Assembly (NCBI GenBank): GCA_030247855.1 | Contig: JAPDRN010000076.1 | Location: 1 to 64,000 of the forward strand | Direction: 5' to 3' | Source of the DNA: Knufia peltigerae | Taxonomy: Eukaryota > Ascomycota > Eurotiomycetes > Chaetothyriales > Trichomeriaceae | DNA length: 64,000 nt | In this document: positions 10,556-21,593 of the stretch, in pieces | Position numbering within the stretch: position 1 is the stretch's first letter | How the letters are laid out: the number at the start of each line of letters is the position of its first letter | Position numbers and translations under genes: made by a program | Notes under the pieces: generated by a model | Told to the model about the DNA's origin: nothing | Seen by the model: only the letters and a program-made list of their open reading frames with translations | Databases searched by the model: none

Positions 10556-13468
10556 ATGTCTCTTCCCGTTCTCTCCTCGCGGCCACTGGCCGACCCGCCG
10601 ACGGGTGCTTTACCTCCCCTCCCGACTACCGCAGGCAAGACGCCGCGAAAAAGTCTCGGACCGCCGCCTTCGCGATTGAAAGCACCTTCAAGGCCATCGC
10701 TTCTACCTACCTCGCAGCCTACGGCATCCAGTCCCGATCTTACTTCAATCAAAGAAAACGACAAACCATCGGGCATTCCTTCAGCCAAATCGATCCGCAA
10801 AGTCGTTAGTATTGGCTCATTTCCTCAGCCACCCAATGCGAATTCACGACCGCCCACATCGGCCTCGATGGCCTCCACATCGTCGATTAAAAAACGAGCC
10901 TCTAAGTCCCCGAGAGCGAGTACAGCAGCGAGTTTTCGTTCTTCACAGACACCAAGCCTGCTGAACTCGGCAGGTGATGGAATGACCGTGTCTGCAAGAG
11001 CAGGAAACAGAACATCAGATGCCCAGTCGAGCGTTCATTCTCCCCCACAAAGTAGAAGTTCGTCTGCGAATGGTTCCTACTCAACCAACGCGACCACTAT
11101 CGAAGACTGCGACGAAGATGGTCGAGGCCGCACAAAAGACCTGGACGAGGCAATCGTTGATTCAAAACGTAATTCCAAAGGAAAGGAATCCAAGGGTAAT
11201 GTTATTGTCAGTGTGCGTGTTCGACCAGATTCTGGAAACACAAACAATGGGCAATCTGAGGGAGAATGGATGGTAGACGGGCGAAGAAGTTTGGTTGCCT
11301 ATCGTGGCAAAGAAGGCGGTGACTACCACTACGACAACGTTTTCACCACCTATGACGACAACGCTAAAGTCTACGATTCTGCCGCCAAAAGATTGGTACG
11401 GCGTGTGATGGAAGGCTATCATGGAACAGTTTTTGCCTACGGAATGACGGGCACAGGCAAAACGTTCTCGATGCAGGGCACTATGAGCAGTCCAGGTGTC
11501 ATCCCACTGGCAATTACTGATATTTTCTCCTACATCAGGGAGACACCACATCGAGAATTCCTGCTACGAGTCAGCTATCTTGAAATATATAACGAGAAGA
11601 TTCATGACCTTCTCGCTCAACCGATAGGAAGTGGACCTCTTGCCCAACAAGAAGAGATCAAACTTCGAGAGGACAGCAAACGCGGTGTATACGCCACACC
11701 CTTGAAAGAGGAGATCGTTCAAAGTCCGACCCAGCTGCTTAGGGTTATCCATCGTGGAGATACCGCCCGACGGACTGGGAGTACACAGTACAATTCCCGC
11801 AGCTCGCGAAGTCACGCCGTGGTACAAATTGTTGTTGAAAGTCGTGAACGAGTTCCTGGTACTGGCGCAATGCATGAGAACGGCAAGCGAGTAGCCATGC
11901 TACCAGGTGGTGTTCGAGTCTCGACACTCAGCTTGATCGATCTTGCAGGCTCAGAAAGAGCAGCCGAAGACAAGGAACGCCGTGCTGAAGGAGCGCATAT
12001 CAACAAGTCTCTCCTGACACTGGGCACAGTCATCGCCAAGTTGTCAGGAAACAAGGACAAAAATGGGAATCCAACAGACAAAGACGGAAAACATTTGCCT
12101 TACCGAGACAGCAAATTGACCCGACTTCTCCAGCCAGCACTGTCTGGCAATTCCTTGGTGTCTATTCTCTGCACCATACAAATCAGGGTCGGTCTCACCG
12201 TAGCTGGTAACAACCACACAGGAGAGACCCTCAACACACTCAAATTTGCCGCTCGTGCCAAAAACAACATTGTCAGTAACGCCAAAAAGGCGGCAGAAGA
12301 AATGGGTACCGGTGTCAACGCCGGCCTGCTCGAGCGTTATCGGACTGAGATCCAGAACTTACGAGCCCAATTGGAAGGACAGCAGAAGTCGGCGGCAGAG
12401 AAGGAGGAGCGGGCGTTGGAAAAGGAGGCTGAGCAACGGCATGAAGAACAGATGCTTGAGATGCAGCTTGCTAGAACTGCTTTGAAAGAGCGTATCGAAC
12501 ATCTCAACCGTTTGATTCTATGTTCCAAGTCAACGGGTGTCAACAGCGGCACTGTCTCGGCATTGGGGATGCACTCGCGTCTCTCTGGAGGTACAGAATT
12601 TGCAGGTTCACGATCTGTGCGATCGTCAGCCAGCCAGTCTACCCTGGGGGTGAGCCCTGGCCTGAAACGACATCCCTCTGTTGCATCTATGGGCAACGTG
12701 CCCTCCGCGTCTGCTCATCTCTCATTCTCAGGTGTTCCAGACGAGGATGAAGAGGCGGCAGGAGACTATGGCGACGGCCGGGCAACACTCCAGGCACAAG
12801 TTCGAGCATTGCAGGCGGATCTCCAAGACAAGACGCGATACATTTCGACATTGGAAAGAAGATTGCTGCAAGCTCGACGGTCAAGCCATTCCCGAGTATC
12901 CATGGCGTTCAACAAGACTCCTGGCGATGAGGGCGATCTGCTCAGACAGCTTGACGAGAAGGATGCCATGATTTCAGATCTGCAGAGGACGGTTTCTGCC
13001 CTGCGGTCGGCAGTGCGTAAGCGTGACATTGCAGAGTTGACACCAGAGATGTCCTCGAGTGAATTCAAGCAGAGTCGAAACACGGAAGGACATCAAAGCA
13101 CCAACAGCAATTCGAGCTCGCAGTTGAGCAGCATCACAGCCCCAAGCCAACAGACGTCTAGCGGACCACGGTCACCGCTGACCACGAGCCCTATAACGAT
13201 TCTCTCACCTCAAAAACCAACCGACAAGAAGAGAAAGACAGTTGATGAAATGTCCAAGATGCTGGACGAAATGATTCGGGACAAGGTGGAAAGCGGCAAA
13301 TTGAGCAAAGGACGATCGTCGTCGGCGACAGTACCGCTGCGATCGTCCTCGCAACGGCACTCGCGGAGGACGTCCAGTGGGGGCCACCATGGAGGTCCAG
13401 CCATGAGCGCTATGGTAGCTTCGTTGAGAGAACGTGACTCCATCATGGAGGACACGAGCTCAAACTGA
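10556..13468 (+). CDS. kipA: Kinesin motor protein, Kip2/KipA type (kinesin-7)
   Basis: Microtubule plus-end-directed motor; Kip2/KipA proteins transport plus-end factors and affect polarity and nuclear positioning. Single exon, 970 aa. Residues 1-210 are Ser/Pro/Thr-rich and disordered-looking. The motor domain spans about 215-580: P-loop GMTGTGKT near residue 297, switch I NSRSSRSHAVV, switch II LIDLAGSERAAEDK, then LTRLLQPALSGNS and the terminal ETLNTLKFAARAKNNI. Heptad-rich coiled-coil segments follow (about 600-660 and 740-850), then a Ser-rich basic tail. The divergent loop after LCTIQI lacks intron signals and stays in frame. The KipA assignment rests on the N-terminal extension and motor signature; other kinesin-7 members are the alternative. 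Confidence 0.87.
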   Translation: MSLPVLSSRPLADPPTGALPPLPTTAGKTPRKSLGPPPSRLKAPSRPSLLPTSQPTASSPDLTSIKENDKPSGIPSAKSIRKVVSIGSFPQPPNANSRPPTSASMASTSSIKKRASKSPRASTAASFRSSQTPSLLNSAGDGMTVSARAGNRTSDAQSSVHSPPQSRSSSANGSYSTNATTIEDCDEDGRGRTKDLDEAIVDSKRNSKGKESKGNVIVSVRVRPDSGNTNNGQSEGEWMVDGRRSLVAYRGKEGGDYHYDNVFTTYDDNAKVYDSAAKRLVRRVMEGYHGTVFAYGMTGTGKTFSMQGTMSSPGVIPLAITDIFSYIRETPHREFLLRVSYLEIYNEKIHDLLAQPIGSGPLAQQEEIKLREDSKRGVYATPLKEEIVQSPTQLLRVIHRGDTARRTGSTQYNSRSSRSHAVVQIVVESRERVPGTGAMHENGKRVAMLPGGVRVSTLSLIDLAGSERAAEDKERRAEGAHINKSLLTLGTVIAKLSGNKDKNGNPTDKDGKHLPYRDSKLTRLLQPALSGNSLVSILCTIQIRVGLTVAGNNHTGETLNTLKFAARAKNNIVSNAKKAAEEMGTGVNAGLLERYRTEIQNLRAQLEGQQKSAAEKEERALEKEAEQRHEEQMLEMQLARTALKERIEHLNRLILCSKSTGVNSGTVSALGMHSRLSGGTEFAGSRSVRSSASQSTLGVSPGLKRHPSVASMGNVPSASAHLSFSGVPDEDEEAAGDYGDGRATLQAQVRALQADLQDKTRYISTLERRLLQARRSSHSRVSMAFNKTPGDEGDLLRQLDEKDAMISDLQRTVSALRSAVRKRDIAELTPEMSSSEFKQSRNTEGHQSTNSNSSSQLSSITAPSQQTSSGPRSPLTTSPITILSPQKPTDKKRKTVDEMSKMLDEMIRDKVESGKLSKGRSSSATVPLRSSSQRHSRRTSSGGHHGGPAMSAMVASLRERDSIMEDTSSN

Positions 13469-15234
13469 AGCCAAGTTGAACCAATTACGATTGATGACAT
13501 GACAGTTTTGATTTCTTCATTTCAGTCGAAGGCCAGTGAGTGATTTACCACTGGCAGGGTTGACAGGACGACATTAATGGGCGTAATGATGATTTTTTGG
13601 CTTCTTTGCTGGTGGATTTTCCCCTTGGCGGACATTGACTGGAGTTTTTATTATAACAGCCTCGACAGCATTTCCTTTTGTTTTTGTGCAGGGCACTCGA
13701 GAAGAAGTGGAGGATGATGGGCGACATCAGATCATATACCCCGATAGAGAATTGTGTTAGTAGTTGCTGTATATGTACATTCTTTTCTCTTCTCTGGAAA
13801 TCGAGACTGGCGACGGTCCTCGTCCAGAGCACTTTGATTCTGAATACTCTTGAATTTTCCTGTCTATGTTCCCCTGAATACTCTGTATATACCCTGCAGA
13901 TCGGTCGTTCATACATCATCCGGACGATGACTACGGAGTACACTACAATCATCTCCGAAGGGATCGCTATGACCATGGACTGACCTCATCGTACTGCGTG
14001 GCGCCTTGACATATCGTCGGGACGGCCAGGGGGTTGAACCGGGTTTGATCTACCAAGCTCTGACAAGCTGTCGGTGTTTCAGATTCGAGGCTCCTTGGCT
14101 GGGCCAGCGTTGTATGACCTGTAACGAGTACATGATCATCTTGCTTTTTCCCGCCGCTTCTTCCCAGATTCATGACCCCCAGGGATCTACGAGTAACGGG
14201 CCAACAGATCTTTTGCCCGTTTTTCTAGACGCCCTCGCTTAAGAACCTGCTACTCGTAGCAAGACAGCCCGCCAACATTCTTTTCTACAAATAACGTACG
14301 GGTTCACGAATTAGTTTCGAGGGCTTACGAGTAGTTTGTTTTCTGACAGCTTTCCCATTTGCCTTGTCCGACTTATGTACGAGTAAAATATCTCACAGTG
14401 TTCATCATTGTACTCCCGTATCCTTTGGAGATAGGATCTGCCGACTTCTAAATCCATCTAACCCCATAAGAGCTGGGGGCTAGTTGTTGACCTTGACGTC
14501 GTCGGGATCCCGCCCAGTTTAGTACTCGTATCTGAGCATCGTCGGATCCCTTTTCAATTCGTAGACGGCGTATCCGTAACTATACATGTGGACCGACGTC
14601 CGGATGTCCATTTTTTTCTCTCTTCCCGCCAACTTTTTTTTCCCGGTCCTTCTTTCTTCCCATTGTGTGTCTCTACTGTAAAGATCTTAAAGATATCAGC
14701 CTCGACGGTCTTTTTATTGTATGACCTTGTGACAAGTAACACATACTTGGACAACCGTGACACAAATCTAGACTCGTCTTTTTCTTTTTGTTTTACCTTT
14801 TTCTGTTCTCTTACGGAGTACGAGTACTCAATTCTCGATAATCGACTCGACCTTTGGGTTCTCGTGCTGGCATCTTGGAGAATTTGTTTCATTGCAAACT
14901 GCATCAACTCCACCAACTCCATCTTCCACTTCAGCATACGACCAGAAATTTTCAATATTCTACAAAACTCCATACTACCTAGTCCACCACACACGACGAC
15001 CCTAAGCCTAGATCTTGCTATGATTTAGCTGAGACGATACCCGTACCCCAGCATTGCATAACCCCGGAGTTTCCTTTACGCCTTCTTTTCTTGTTGCATT
15101 GGCAATACTGTGCGGGCCACAAATCTAGCCATATTCAACGATTGCCGACCAGATCCTTTCTTCCATATAACAAGTCTCATATCAACCACACAACACAACG
15201 TTGCATTGTTTTTTTTTGGTTTCCAAAACAAGAA
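13469..15234. other. Intergenic, kinesin 3' flank and glycosyltransferase promoter
   Basis: No gene is supported. Two copies of the 9-mer TACGGAGTA lie at 13932-13940 and 14812-14820. A strongly pyrimidine-rich tract at about 14610-14820, with runs of T and TTTC, precedes the glycosyltransferase gene and is probably promoter or leader. Mirror frames of 146 aa on both strands near 14560-15028 are low complexity and rejected. Confidence 0.5.
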
Positions 15235-15262
15235 ATGCAGCTCTTGCATGACTACTGAATGA
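15235..15262 (+). promoter_or_regulatory. Two uORFs ending on the glycosyltransferase start codon
   Basis: uORF1 starts at ATG 15235 and has seven codons plus TGA (15256-15258), directly abutting the main ATG at 15259 (TGAATG). uORF2 starts at ATG 15248 in another frame and ends with TGA at 15260-15262, overlapping the main start as ATGA. This geometry is typical of termination-reinitiation control. It depends on the main start being 15259 and on the transcript including both uORFs. Confidence 0.5.
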
Positions 15263-17010
15263 CTCTTTCACGCCCACAACAAAACCATGACGACCGTCCA
15301 CGCAGCAAGATGCTTTTGTCCAGCCGAGCGAATCCTCCCAAACCATTAAAGGTCGAAGGGGCCAGTCGTTACCTGTCCATCAAGTCTTTTCTACCCGAAA
15401 CACCTATCCCATCACCGTCACTGCCGTCTATACTTCCCCGCCACGGCAAGAAGCCGCCCAAACTCAACTCTCGCAAAATCGTCCGTTTATTAATCTACCT
15501 ATCCATCCTCATTGGTATCTACTGTCTGTTTGCACCTAGCAAACAAAAGATCCGAGACCTCGCGGATCTCACCTTCCTCACGTCCCTGGGAAAGACGTAC
15601 GAGATCATCGAAGCTGCCGAACTCCCTGAGCATCCTACTCCGCTCGCTCTGACCGACCACGATGGCAAACATCACTGGACGATATGGATCCCACAGAGGC
15701 TGACGTTCCCTCTCCCTGCCACAGACTATGCAGACATCTGCTCGCAGGTTGAGGATGTTGCTCGACACGTTGCCGGTCTGCCACAATCCGAAGATGACAT
15801 CGGCAGCTACTACGACGCCGATCCACATTACATTGATGTGGTCGAGGCCCAGGCCCGACATTTCCTGCCCGAACAGATTGTCTCGAGCCCGTTGCCCGGC
15901 GAACATCGAATGCCGGTCTGCGAAAAGGCGCTGACATATGTCCTCGATGCGACAGACGCAGGGCTCGGATCGGCACTCTTGGGGATGTGGGTATCGTACA
16001 GTCTGGCTGGGCGAGAAGGACGGGAATTTTTCATAGACGACACGCACTTTCCTTACGGCAGGTACAGCACCTTCTTCGCCGAGAAGCCGACGCCAAAATG
16101 TCGCCCTCCGCCGACCAACCAACGAGTACCGTGTCCTCATCAGGCGAAGCACCTGGTGATATCCGCCGCGACGACGGCGTGGACGTTTGGCGATGCTTTC
16201 CACAACCATTACTCGGACAGAGAGATCTACGAGATGGCGAGGGAAGGGTACGATGCGCTGTTCAAGCTCAACGCGGACGACGAGGAGTACGTGTCCAGTC
16301 GTGCACGGCAGCTCCGACGGGGCGAAAAGGGGGACGAAGAGAACGGCTTGGTCGGGCTCCAGATACGCCGGGGGGATTGTCACCCGTTCGAGTTTGCCTA
16401 CCAGCAAGGCTATCTGCCTCCCGAACGGTACATGGCCAGCGCGAGGAAGCTGGTCGGCCAGGCCCTGGACCGATGGAAGCTCATCCTGGCGAGTGACGAC
16501 GCCGACATGTTTGACCACGTCGAATTGACGGGCGCCATCAGGGCGCAGACTCGCATCTCCTTGGCGAGCAAGCGACAACTCGGGAGTGGGGGACTAGGTT
16601 GGGAGGGGGGTTTCTTCAAGGACGTCTTTTGGGGACTCGGTCTCCCCGAGCACGTCAAGGAACAGAAACGAGTCGGCAGCCCGAGACCCACCAAGGCGCG
16701 GCCGGGAGATGACAAGTCGGTCAGTGCAGGTGACAACAAGAAGATCACAAAACACCACGCGACAGGTGGTGACGACCGGAGAGATTACAAGACGAACCCG
16801 ACACAGGAGGCCCTGCAACTGAGGGAGTTGTTGGGCCGGGCGTACCTGCTCGACCTGGCCGTGCTGGCGAGGAGTGACAAGGTGATTTGTGGGGTGTCGA
16901 GCAACGCGTGCCGCGTCCTCGCCGTCATGATGGGGTGGGGGAGGGCTTTTGACGAGCAAGATTGGAACAATGTCGACGGGAATCATGGATGGAGATTCCT
17001 TGACTACTAG
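15259..17010 (+). CDS. GT23/FUT8-like type II membrane glycosyltransferase
   Basis: Single exon, 583 aa. A Pro/Ser-rich cytoplasmic stretch of about 73 aa precedes one hydrophobic segment (VRLLIYLSILIGIYCLF, about 75-92), giving a Golgi-type signal-anchor topology. The lumenal domain has the fucosyltransferase motif LQIRRGDCHPFEFAY near residue 365, which contacts GDP-fucose in FUT8 and O-fucosyltransferases. A FUT8-like C-terminal motif DLAVLARSDKVICGVSSNACRV lies near 530-550. A charged low-complexity insert at about 470-510 separates the two. The family call is inferred from motifs; donor and acceptor are unproven. The next in-frame ATG is 15310, still before the membrane segment. Confidence 0.7.
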   Translation: MTLSRPQQNHDDRPRSKMLLSSRANPPKPLKVEGASRYLSIKSFLPETPIPSPSLPSILPRHGKKPPKLNSRKIVRLLIYLSILIGIYCLFAPSKQKIRDLADLTFLTSLGKTYEIIEAAELPEHPTPLALTDHDGKHHWTIWIPQRLTFPLPATDYADICSQVEDVARHVAGLPQSEDDIGSYYDADPHYIDVVEAQARHFLPEQIVSSPLPGEHRMPVCEKALTYVLDATDAGLGSALLGMWVSYSLAGREGREFFIDDTHFPYGRYSTFFAEKPTPKCRPPPTNQRVPCPHQAKHLVISAATTAWTFGDAFHNHYSDREIYEMAREGYDALFKLNADDEEYVSSRARQLRRGEKGDEENGLVGLQIRRGDCHPFEFAYQQGYLPPERYMASARKLVGQALDRWKLILASDDADMFDHVELTGAIRAQTRISLASKRQLGSGGLGWEGGFFKDVFWGLGLPEHVKEQKRVGSPRPTKARPGDDKSVSAGDNKKITKHHATGGDDRRDYKTNPTQEALQLRELLGRAYLLDLAVLARSDKVICGVSSNACRVLAVMMGWGRAFDEQDWNNVDGNHGWRFLDY

Positions 17011-17491
17011 AAATTGAAATTGAAAGTTCACATGGAACGAAAGAAAATGGAATGCGAAACCGAAAGAAAAAAAAACCAACAATATGAATATCATTTATTA
17101 CCATCATTATCCTCTTCATCAGCGTCATAATTTCATCTCCCTCATCGTCTCATGTGTGTCCTTGCTCAAATCTGGACCACCCAGGTCATGCAAAGGTTAT
17201 TTCCTGGGATGGTCTCTTGCTTTTTTGTTTGTTTTTATTGATTATCCGCAACGAATCGGAGTTCCAACGCTTTGTTTATCATCGTTCTGAATTGGATTGC
17301 TTTTTTCGAGTTGTGTGTGATCAGAAGTCGACAGATTAGTTCGTTATGCGTTCGGTGAATCTGCATATCCCTCGCAAAACCGAATAGGTGTTTGTTGGTC
17401 ATTGTTGTTGCCGTCGCTGTTGTTGCTGTTGATCATCTGATGAGGGTAGTTGATTCTTCTACTCTGTTGCTTGATGCCCAAATCATAATGT
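17011..17491. other. Intergenic between convergent genes
   Basis: This is the 3' flank of the glycosyltransferase gene (+) and of the small polyQ gene (-). It is A-rich then GT-rich, with no supported frame. Confidence 0.5.
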
Positions 17492-17821
17492 TCAAGAATC
17501 CTCTTGTTGTTGCTGCTGCTGCTGCTGCTGCGGCGGCGGCGGCCACTCTCCCCCAGCCCCTTCGGCCTGACGTCTCCAGAAGGGCGTCAGGTCGACCCTG
17601 ATTTCACCGATGGTGGCTATACGGACGGCCTCGGTGCGATCAGAGAGGCACTTGGCGCACTTGTCGACGTCCTCGTTGGGTCTCTTGATGGTCTTGTAGT
17701 CGAAGGATCTGTTGCACTGACCCGTACGCAGGGATTTGATGCAAGGGCGGTGGGTCACCATCCGTTCATGGTACGTGTCGCAGTCGTTGCATTCGTCGCG
17801 GGTGTAGTGGGTGTAACACAT
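17492..17821 (-). CDS. Small Cys/His-rich protein with polyglutamine tail
   Basis: Not recognised. The ATG at 17821 gives 109 aa; the frame is open a little further upstream (codon GTG at 17836 and beyond), so a 5' exon is possible. The N-terminal half is dense in Cys and His: MCYTHYTRDECNDCDTYH, then HRPC, GQCNRSF and DKCAKCLSD, suggesting zinc-binding clusters or disulfides. The C-terminus has four Pro, nine Gln and EDS, encoded by a CAG/CAA run. The Cys spacing and clear amino-acid bias favour a real gene over the mirror frame, which is just poly-Leu/Arg from the same repeat. No function is proposed. Confidence 0.5.
   Translation of the reverse strand: MCYTHYTRDECNDCDTYHERMVTHRPCIKSLRTGQCNRSFDYKTIKRPNEDVDKCAKCLSDRTEAVRIATIGEIRVDLTPFWRRQAEGAGGEWPPPPQQQQQQQQQEDS
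17505..17543. repeat. Trinucleotide repeat (TTG/CTG then CGG)
   Basis: A run of TTG and CTG triplets is followed by CGG triplets. Read on the minus strand it encodes the polyglutamine tail of the small Cys-rich protein, so length variation would change that protein. Confidence 0.85.
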
Positions 17822-19336
17822 ATTTTGGGCCTTCACCGAAGTGATGAAAGACGAAAACCCCCAAATTGAGGCCGAGAGTTTATTTATGACTTTGCCCGAG
17901 TTGGTGATTTTTTGAGATTCAAGATTTTGAGAGTGATGCTGGGAGTATTTTTTTCTTGCTTCTTCTTTTCCTTGTTCTTGTGTCGCCTCGTGTCGTCTTG
18001 CTTTTGGTGGTTGTTGTTTGCTGTCGCTGAGGTGAGAATGAAGAGGACGAAAGTAGCAAGTGCGGGGGATGTGCGGCTGATAATGTTTGTCTAGACAAGT
18101 ACGGAAAGAGTCTTTTTGACAAGGAAAGGGAATTTGTTTTCAGATTTTGTGTCACAGCTTCTTTGTTTTTGTTCTTGTGACACCCCTGACGTGATGGTTC
18201 ACTTTGCGTGAGGTGATGTGCAACTCGACACGTTACCTTGGGAGGAGGGGAGGGGAGGGGGGGTGTTCAGTAACCTATGCGTTGGCTCGCGGAGGGTGAA
18301 GGGAAAAGTCGAGAATGGAACCAACCCAAGACTTTTATGTTTGCGACTTTTATCATCCAAGTCACACCCGTACCCAGTCGCTTTTTAATTCAAATGTTTG
18401 GTTGGAATTCAAAAGGAGGAGAGGGGCAGGAAGTAAACAAATCTAGTGAGAAAAACTCACAGATCGGTCCAATATATTCTAGACCAGCCCAAGCAGCATC
18501 CTGATTATCAGTCGTTTTTGACAAGGGGTAGCTCCCATGTTGGATGGAGTAATCACCTCATGCATGTAAACGAGTTGAGTGATTCACTCCCCTCCTACTG
18601 GGCATAAGGATTAGTTTTGATGCAACGTGTGATATACAAGTCCCCTTGATTTCATGAGCTGACATGCGAATGGCCCTTCCAAACTCTTTTGCTACCCTTA
18701 TACTCTGTGTATCGGCAGTTCTTTTTGGGTACGGAGTAGTAGGAACGTGTATTGCAACGGGTAGTACTCCGTAAGAAGGGTAAGTCTATAGCTAGCGTAA
18801 TACCAAGTAAGAGAGGCGCCTTAGACATGCTCGTGTCCCTTAGTCCGTATATACCCAAGGTATTTAAAATGTAAGGGATGTATGAATACTGTAGGGAGCG
18901 AGTCGAGGATAGAAGTACTGAGTACTCTACTATCAATCACTGCCTTAACTCGCACATGTATATACGGTAAAGTACAGAGCAAGTTTAGTACCACTAACTG
19001 CCTCTGTACAGTATCCTCCGTATCAAGTGACGAAAGCTGTCGAATCGACTGCCTCGGTTCGCGGGCCAACTCATTGCCCTTATCCGCTCTTGTACCCATC
19101 CTCCGTGAGTAGAAGCGCAGACAACTCATCCACGCAAGCCGTGGGACCTTCGCTAAAATGCTGCACGAGCACAGGTGTATAAGTTGGGATGATAATGGCC
19201 AAACATCCTATACCTCATTATGCATTTGGAAGTCCAGTTGCGTCTTCACCGTCAACTTACCTTCCTCCCCCCCAAATTCTCCTCCCGGCGATGCTCACTC
19301 TAGGTGCAACATTCACTTGATGATTGTTACCCCGTA
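17822..19336. other. Intergenic, about 1.5 kb
   Basis: No gene is supported. It holds two copies of the 9-mer at 18730-18738 (TACGGAGTA) and 18765-18773 (TACTCCGTA), plus related GTAC-rich words up to about 19020. A G-rich run lies at 18240-18262. The last 300 bp are the promoter of the Fat1-like gene. Confidence 0.5.
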
Positions 19337-21344
19337 ATGATGGACGGTAAGTCAAGCTGGAGCTGTCTTATTAGTGGCTCCCCCAGAATCTAATGCCGTC
19401 GAATCAGTTCCCACCGCCTTATTATCCGTCCCTGCGGCACTCGCTGGTCTTGCCTACCTCGATGCTCGATGGAGGATCTCACCCGACGTGCACATTATCA
19501 AGAATCTAGCACTCGCCCAAAGAGCATTCCTCAAACGGGTCGACGCAGACCGCGCGAACTCGTTCTACCTGCTTGAAGACCACGCGAATAACCCCAAGGT
19601 CGCCGACGAGTTGTTCCTGATCTACCATGGAAAGAGATATACGTTCAAGGAGACGTACACGACCGTCCTCAGATACGCAGGATGGCTACACTCGGTCCAC
19701 AAAGTCCTTCCGGGGGAGATCATTGCCATTGATTACATGAACAGTCCCCAGTTCATCTTCCTGACTCTGGCGATATGGTCTCTGGGAGCTCTTCCGGCCT
19801 TTATAAATTACAACCTGACCGCCAGCCCCTTCGTACACAGCGTCAGGACATCCACCGCCAGACTCCTCATTGTCGATCCGGAAATCGAGTCCAGGGTACT
19901 CACGTCCGAGGCAAAAGCAGCATTCGCGGCTCCCGACTTTCGCAACAATGCGTTCCCGCTTGACGTAACCGTTCTTACGACAGGGCTGCAATCGTCTCTT
20001 GAGTACTTTCCTCCTTATCGAGCCCCAGATTCGGCTCGCGCAGGTGCAATTGGCCGCTCACCATGCGTGTTGATTTTTACTTCGGGAACCACGGGTTTAC
20101 CCAAGGCCGCCATCGTCCCGTGGGACCGAACTGCTTGGGGCTCGGGTTTCATCGCGAGATGGATCGGTTTGCGCCCAGTCACCAAATCCAATCCTGATAG
20201 ATATTACACGGCCATGCCTCTGTATCACTCTTCAGCTTTCCAATTGGGCTTTCACCTCTGTCTCGTCTCGGGATCTACACTAGTACTAAGCCATAGGTTT
20301 TCAGCCACGAGCTTCTGGGACGAGGTCGCTGCAGCCGAAGCTACCAAGATCCAATACGTTGGAGAAACGCTACGGTATCTATTAGCCGTTCCGCCTCGGC
20401 CAGACGACCGGACCAGACACAAAGTTAAGCTGGCGTTCGGTAATGGCTGCAGACCGGATGTGTGGGACAAATTTCGCGATCGATTCGGAGTTGAAACGAT
20501 CGCTGAATTCTACGGAGCCACAGAAGGTGTGGCGGCGAGCTTCAATTTATCTCGCAATACCTTTTCGTCAGGGGCAATCGGCCAATCCGGCCTCATTGCA
20601 CAGGCTATCCAGAATTTCACGCAGTCAATTGTCCAAGTCGACTGGGAAACAGAAACTCCCCGACGTGATCCAAAGACTGGATTCTGCATCAAAGTCCCTC
20701 GCGGCGAGCCAGGCGAATTGCTGTACAAGATCGCTGATCCCAAAGACGTCGGTGCCAAATTCCAAGGGTACTTTGGCAACAAGAAGGCCAGCGATTCGAA
20801 GATCTTGCGGGACGTGCACAAGAAAGGTGACGCGTATTTCCGTAGCGGCGACGTCGTTAGGTACGACAAGGATGGTCTGTTGTGGTTTTCGGACCGGATA
20901 GGTGACACGTTCCGCTGGCGAAGTGAGAACGTGTCCACGGCAGAAGTGTCTGAAGTCCTAGGTCTTCACCCTCACATTCTCGAGGCGAATGTCTATGGAG
21001 TGGCCATTCCCAACCACGAGGGACGCGCCGGGTGCGCTGCCGTTTTACTGAGGGACGTCACGACAGAGGACAGTCCCATTGGCGATACCGTACTGGAGAG
21101 CCTGGCTACGCATGCGCGTGCAAGTCTACCGAAGTACGCCGTACCCGTTTTCCTGCGAGTCGTGGCGAGCGTCATGGCGACGGGGAACAATAAGCAGCAG
21201 AAACATGTGCTCAGACTGGAAGGCGTGGATCCGGATAAAGTCGCCGGTGAGAGGGTCTACTACCTTCGACCTGACAGTGATCGGTACGAACCGTTTTGTC
21301 AGAAGGAGTGGGATGTGCTGAAGGCTGGAAAGGTAAAGTTGTGA
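19337..21344 (+). CDS. FAT1: Fat1-type very-long-chain acyl-CoA synthetase / fatty acid transporter
   Basis: Membrane-associated enzyme that activates very-long-chain fatty acids with ATP and CoA and couples import to activation. The main frame (19374 or later, about 650 aa) has IFTSGTTGLPKAA near residue 233, the FATP/VLACS segment EFYGATEGVAASFN, and a second signature running from FRSGDVVRYD to WFSDRIGDTFRWRSENV. The frame has no ATG until about residue 122, so a tiny first exon is needed. ATG ATG GAC G (19337-19346) followed by GTAAGT, spliced to an AG at 19374 (28 nt) or 19386 (40 nt), keeps frame; both introns are unusually short. The C-terminus VKL resembles a weak peroxisomal signal. 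Family call firm; first exon tentative. Confidence 0.85.
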
Positions 21345-21593
21345 TCTGAGAAGTATCAGATAACTAAAGTGGTGGTATGGGCCGAGAGAGATATTTTATA
21401 TACTGACAGAGTTGAAATAAAGAACAAATTTTTCGGTCTGTCCATAGCGATGAAAGATATGAATTTTGACGATTTACATCACATTATGAATTGATCTAAA
21501 TGTATTCTGGATGATGACTGTGGATGGGTGTTTTAATGCCTCTCTCATTGTCCATGACGATGTAACCATCGAACGACCCTTCCCACCAAAGAT

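Noticed and set aside
14020..14110. tRNA-like box-B sequence GGTTGAACC
   Set aside because: No matching A box, acceptor stem or cloverleaf could be drawn; no tRNA was found in the window.
14554..15028. Pair of 146-aa frames on opposite strands
   Set aside because: Low complexity from a pyrimidine-rich tract; more likely promoter or leader.
15499..16578. 359-aa minus-strand frame opposite the glycosyltransferase
   Set aside because: Shadow of the real gene; no motifs.
17504..17869. Plus-strand poly-Leu/Arg frame
   Set aside because: Mirror of the polyQ repeat; the minus strand has ordered Cys/His spacing.
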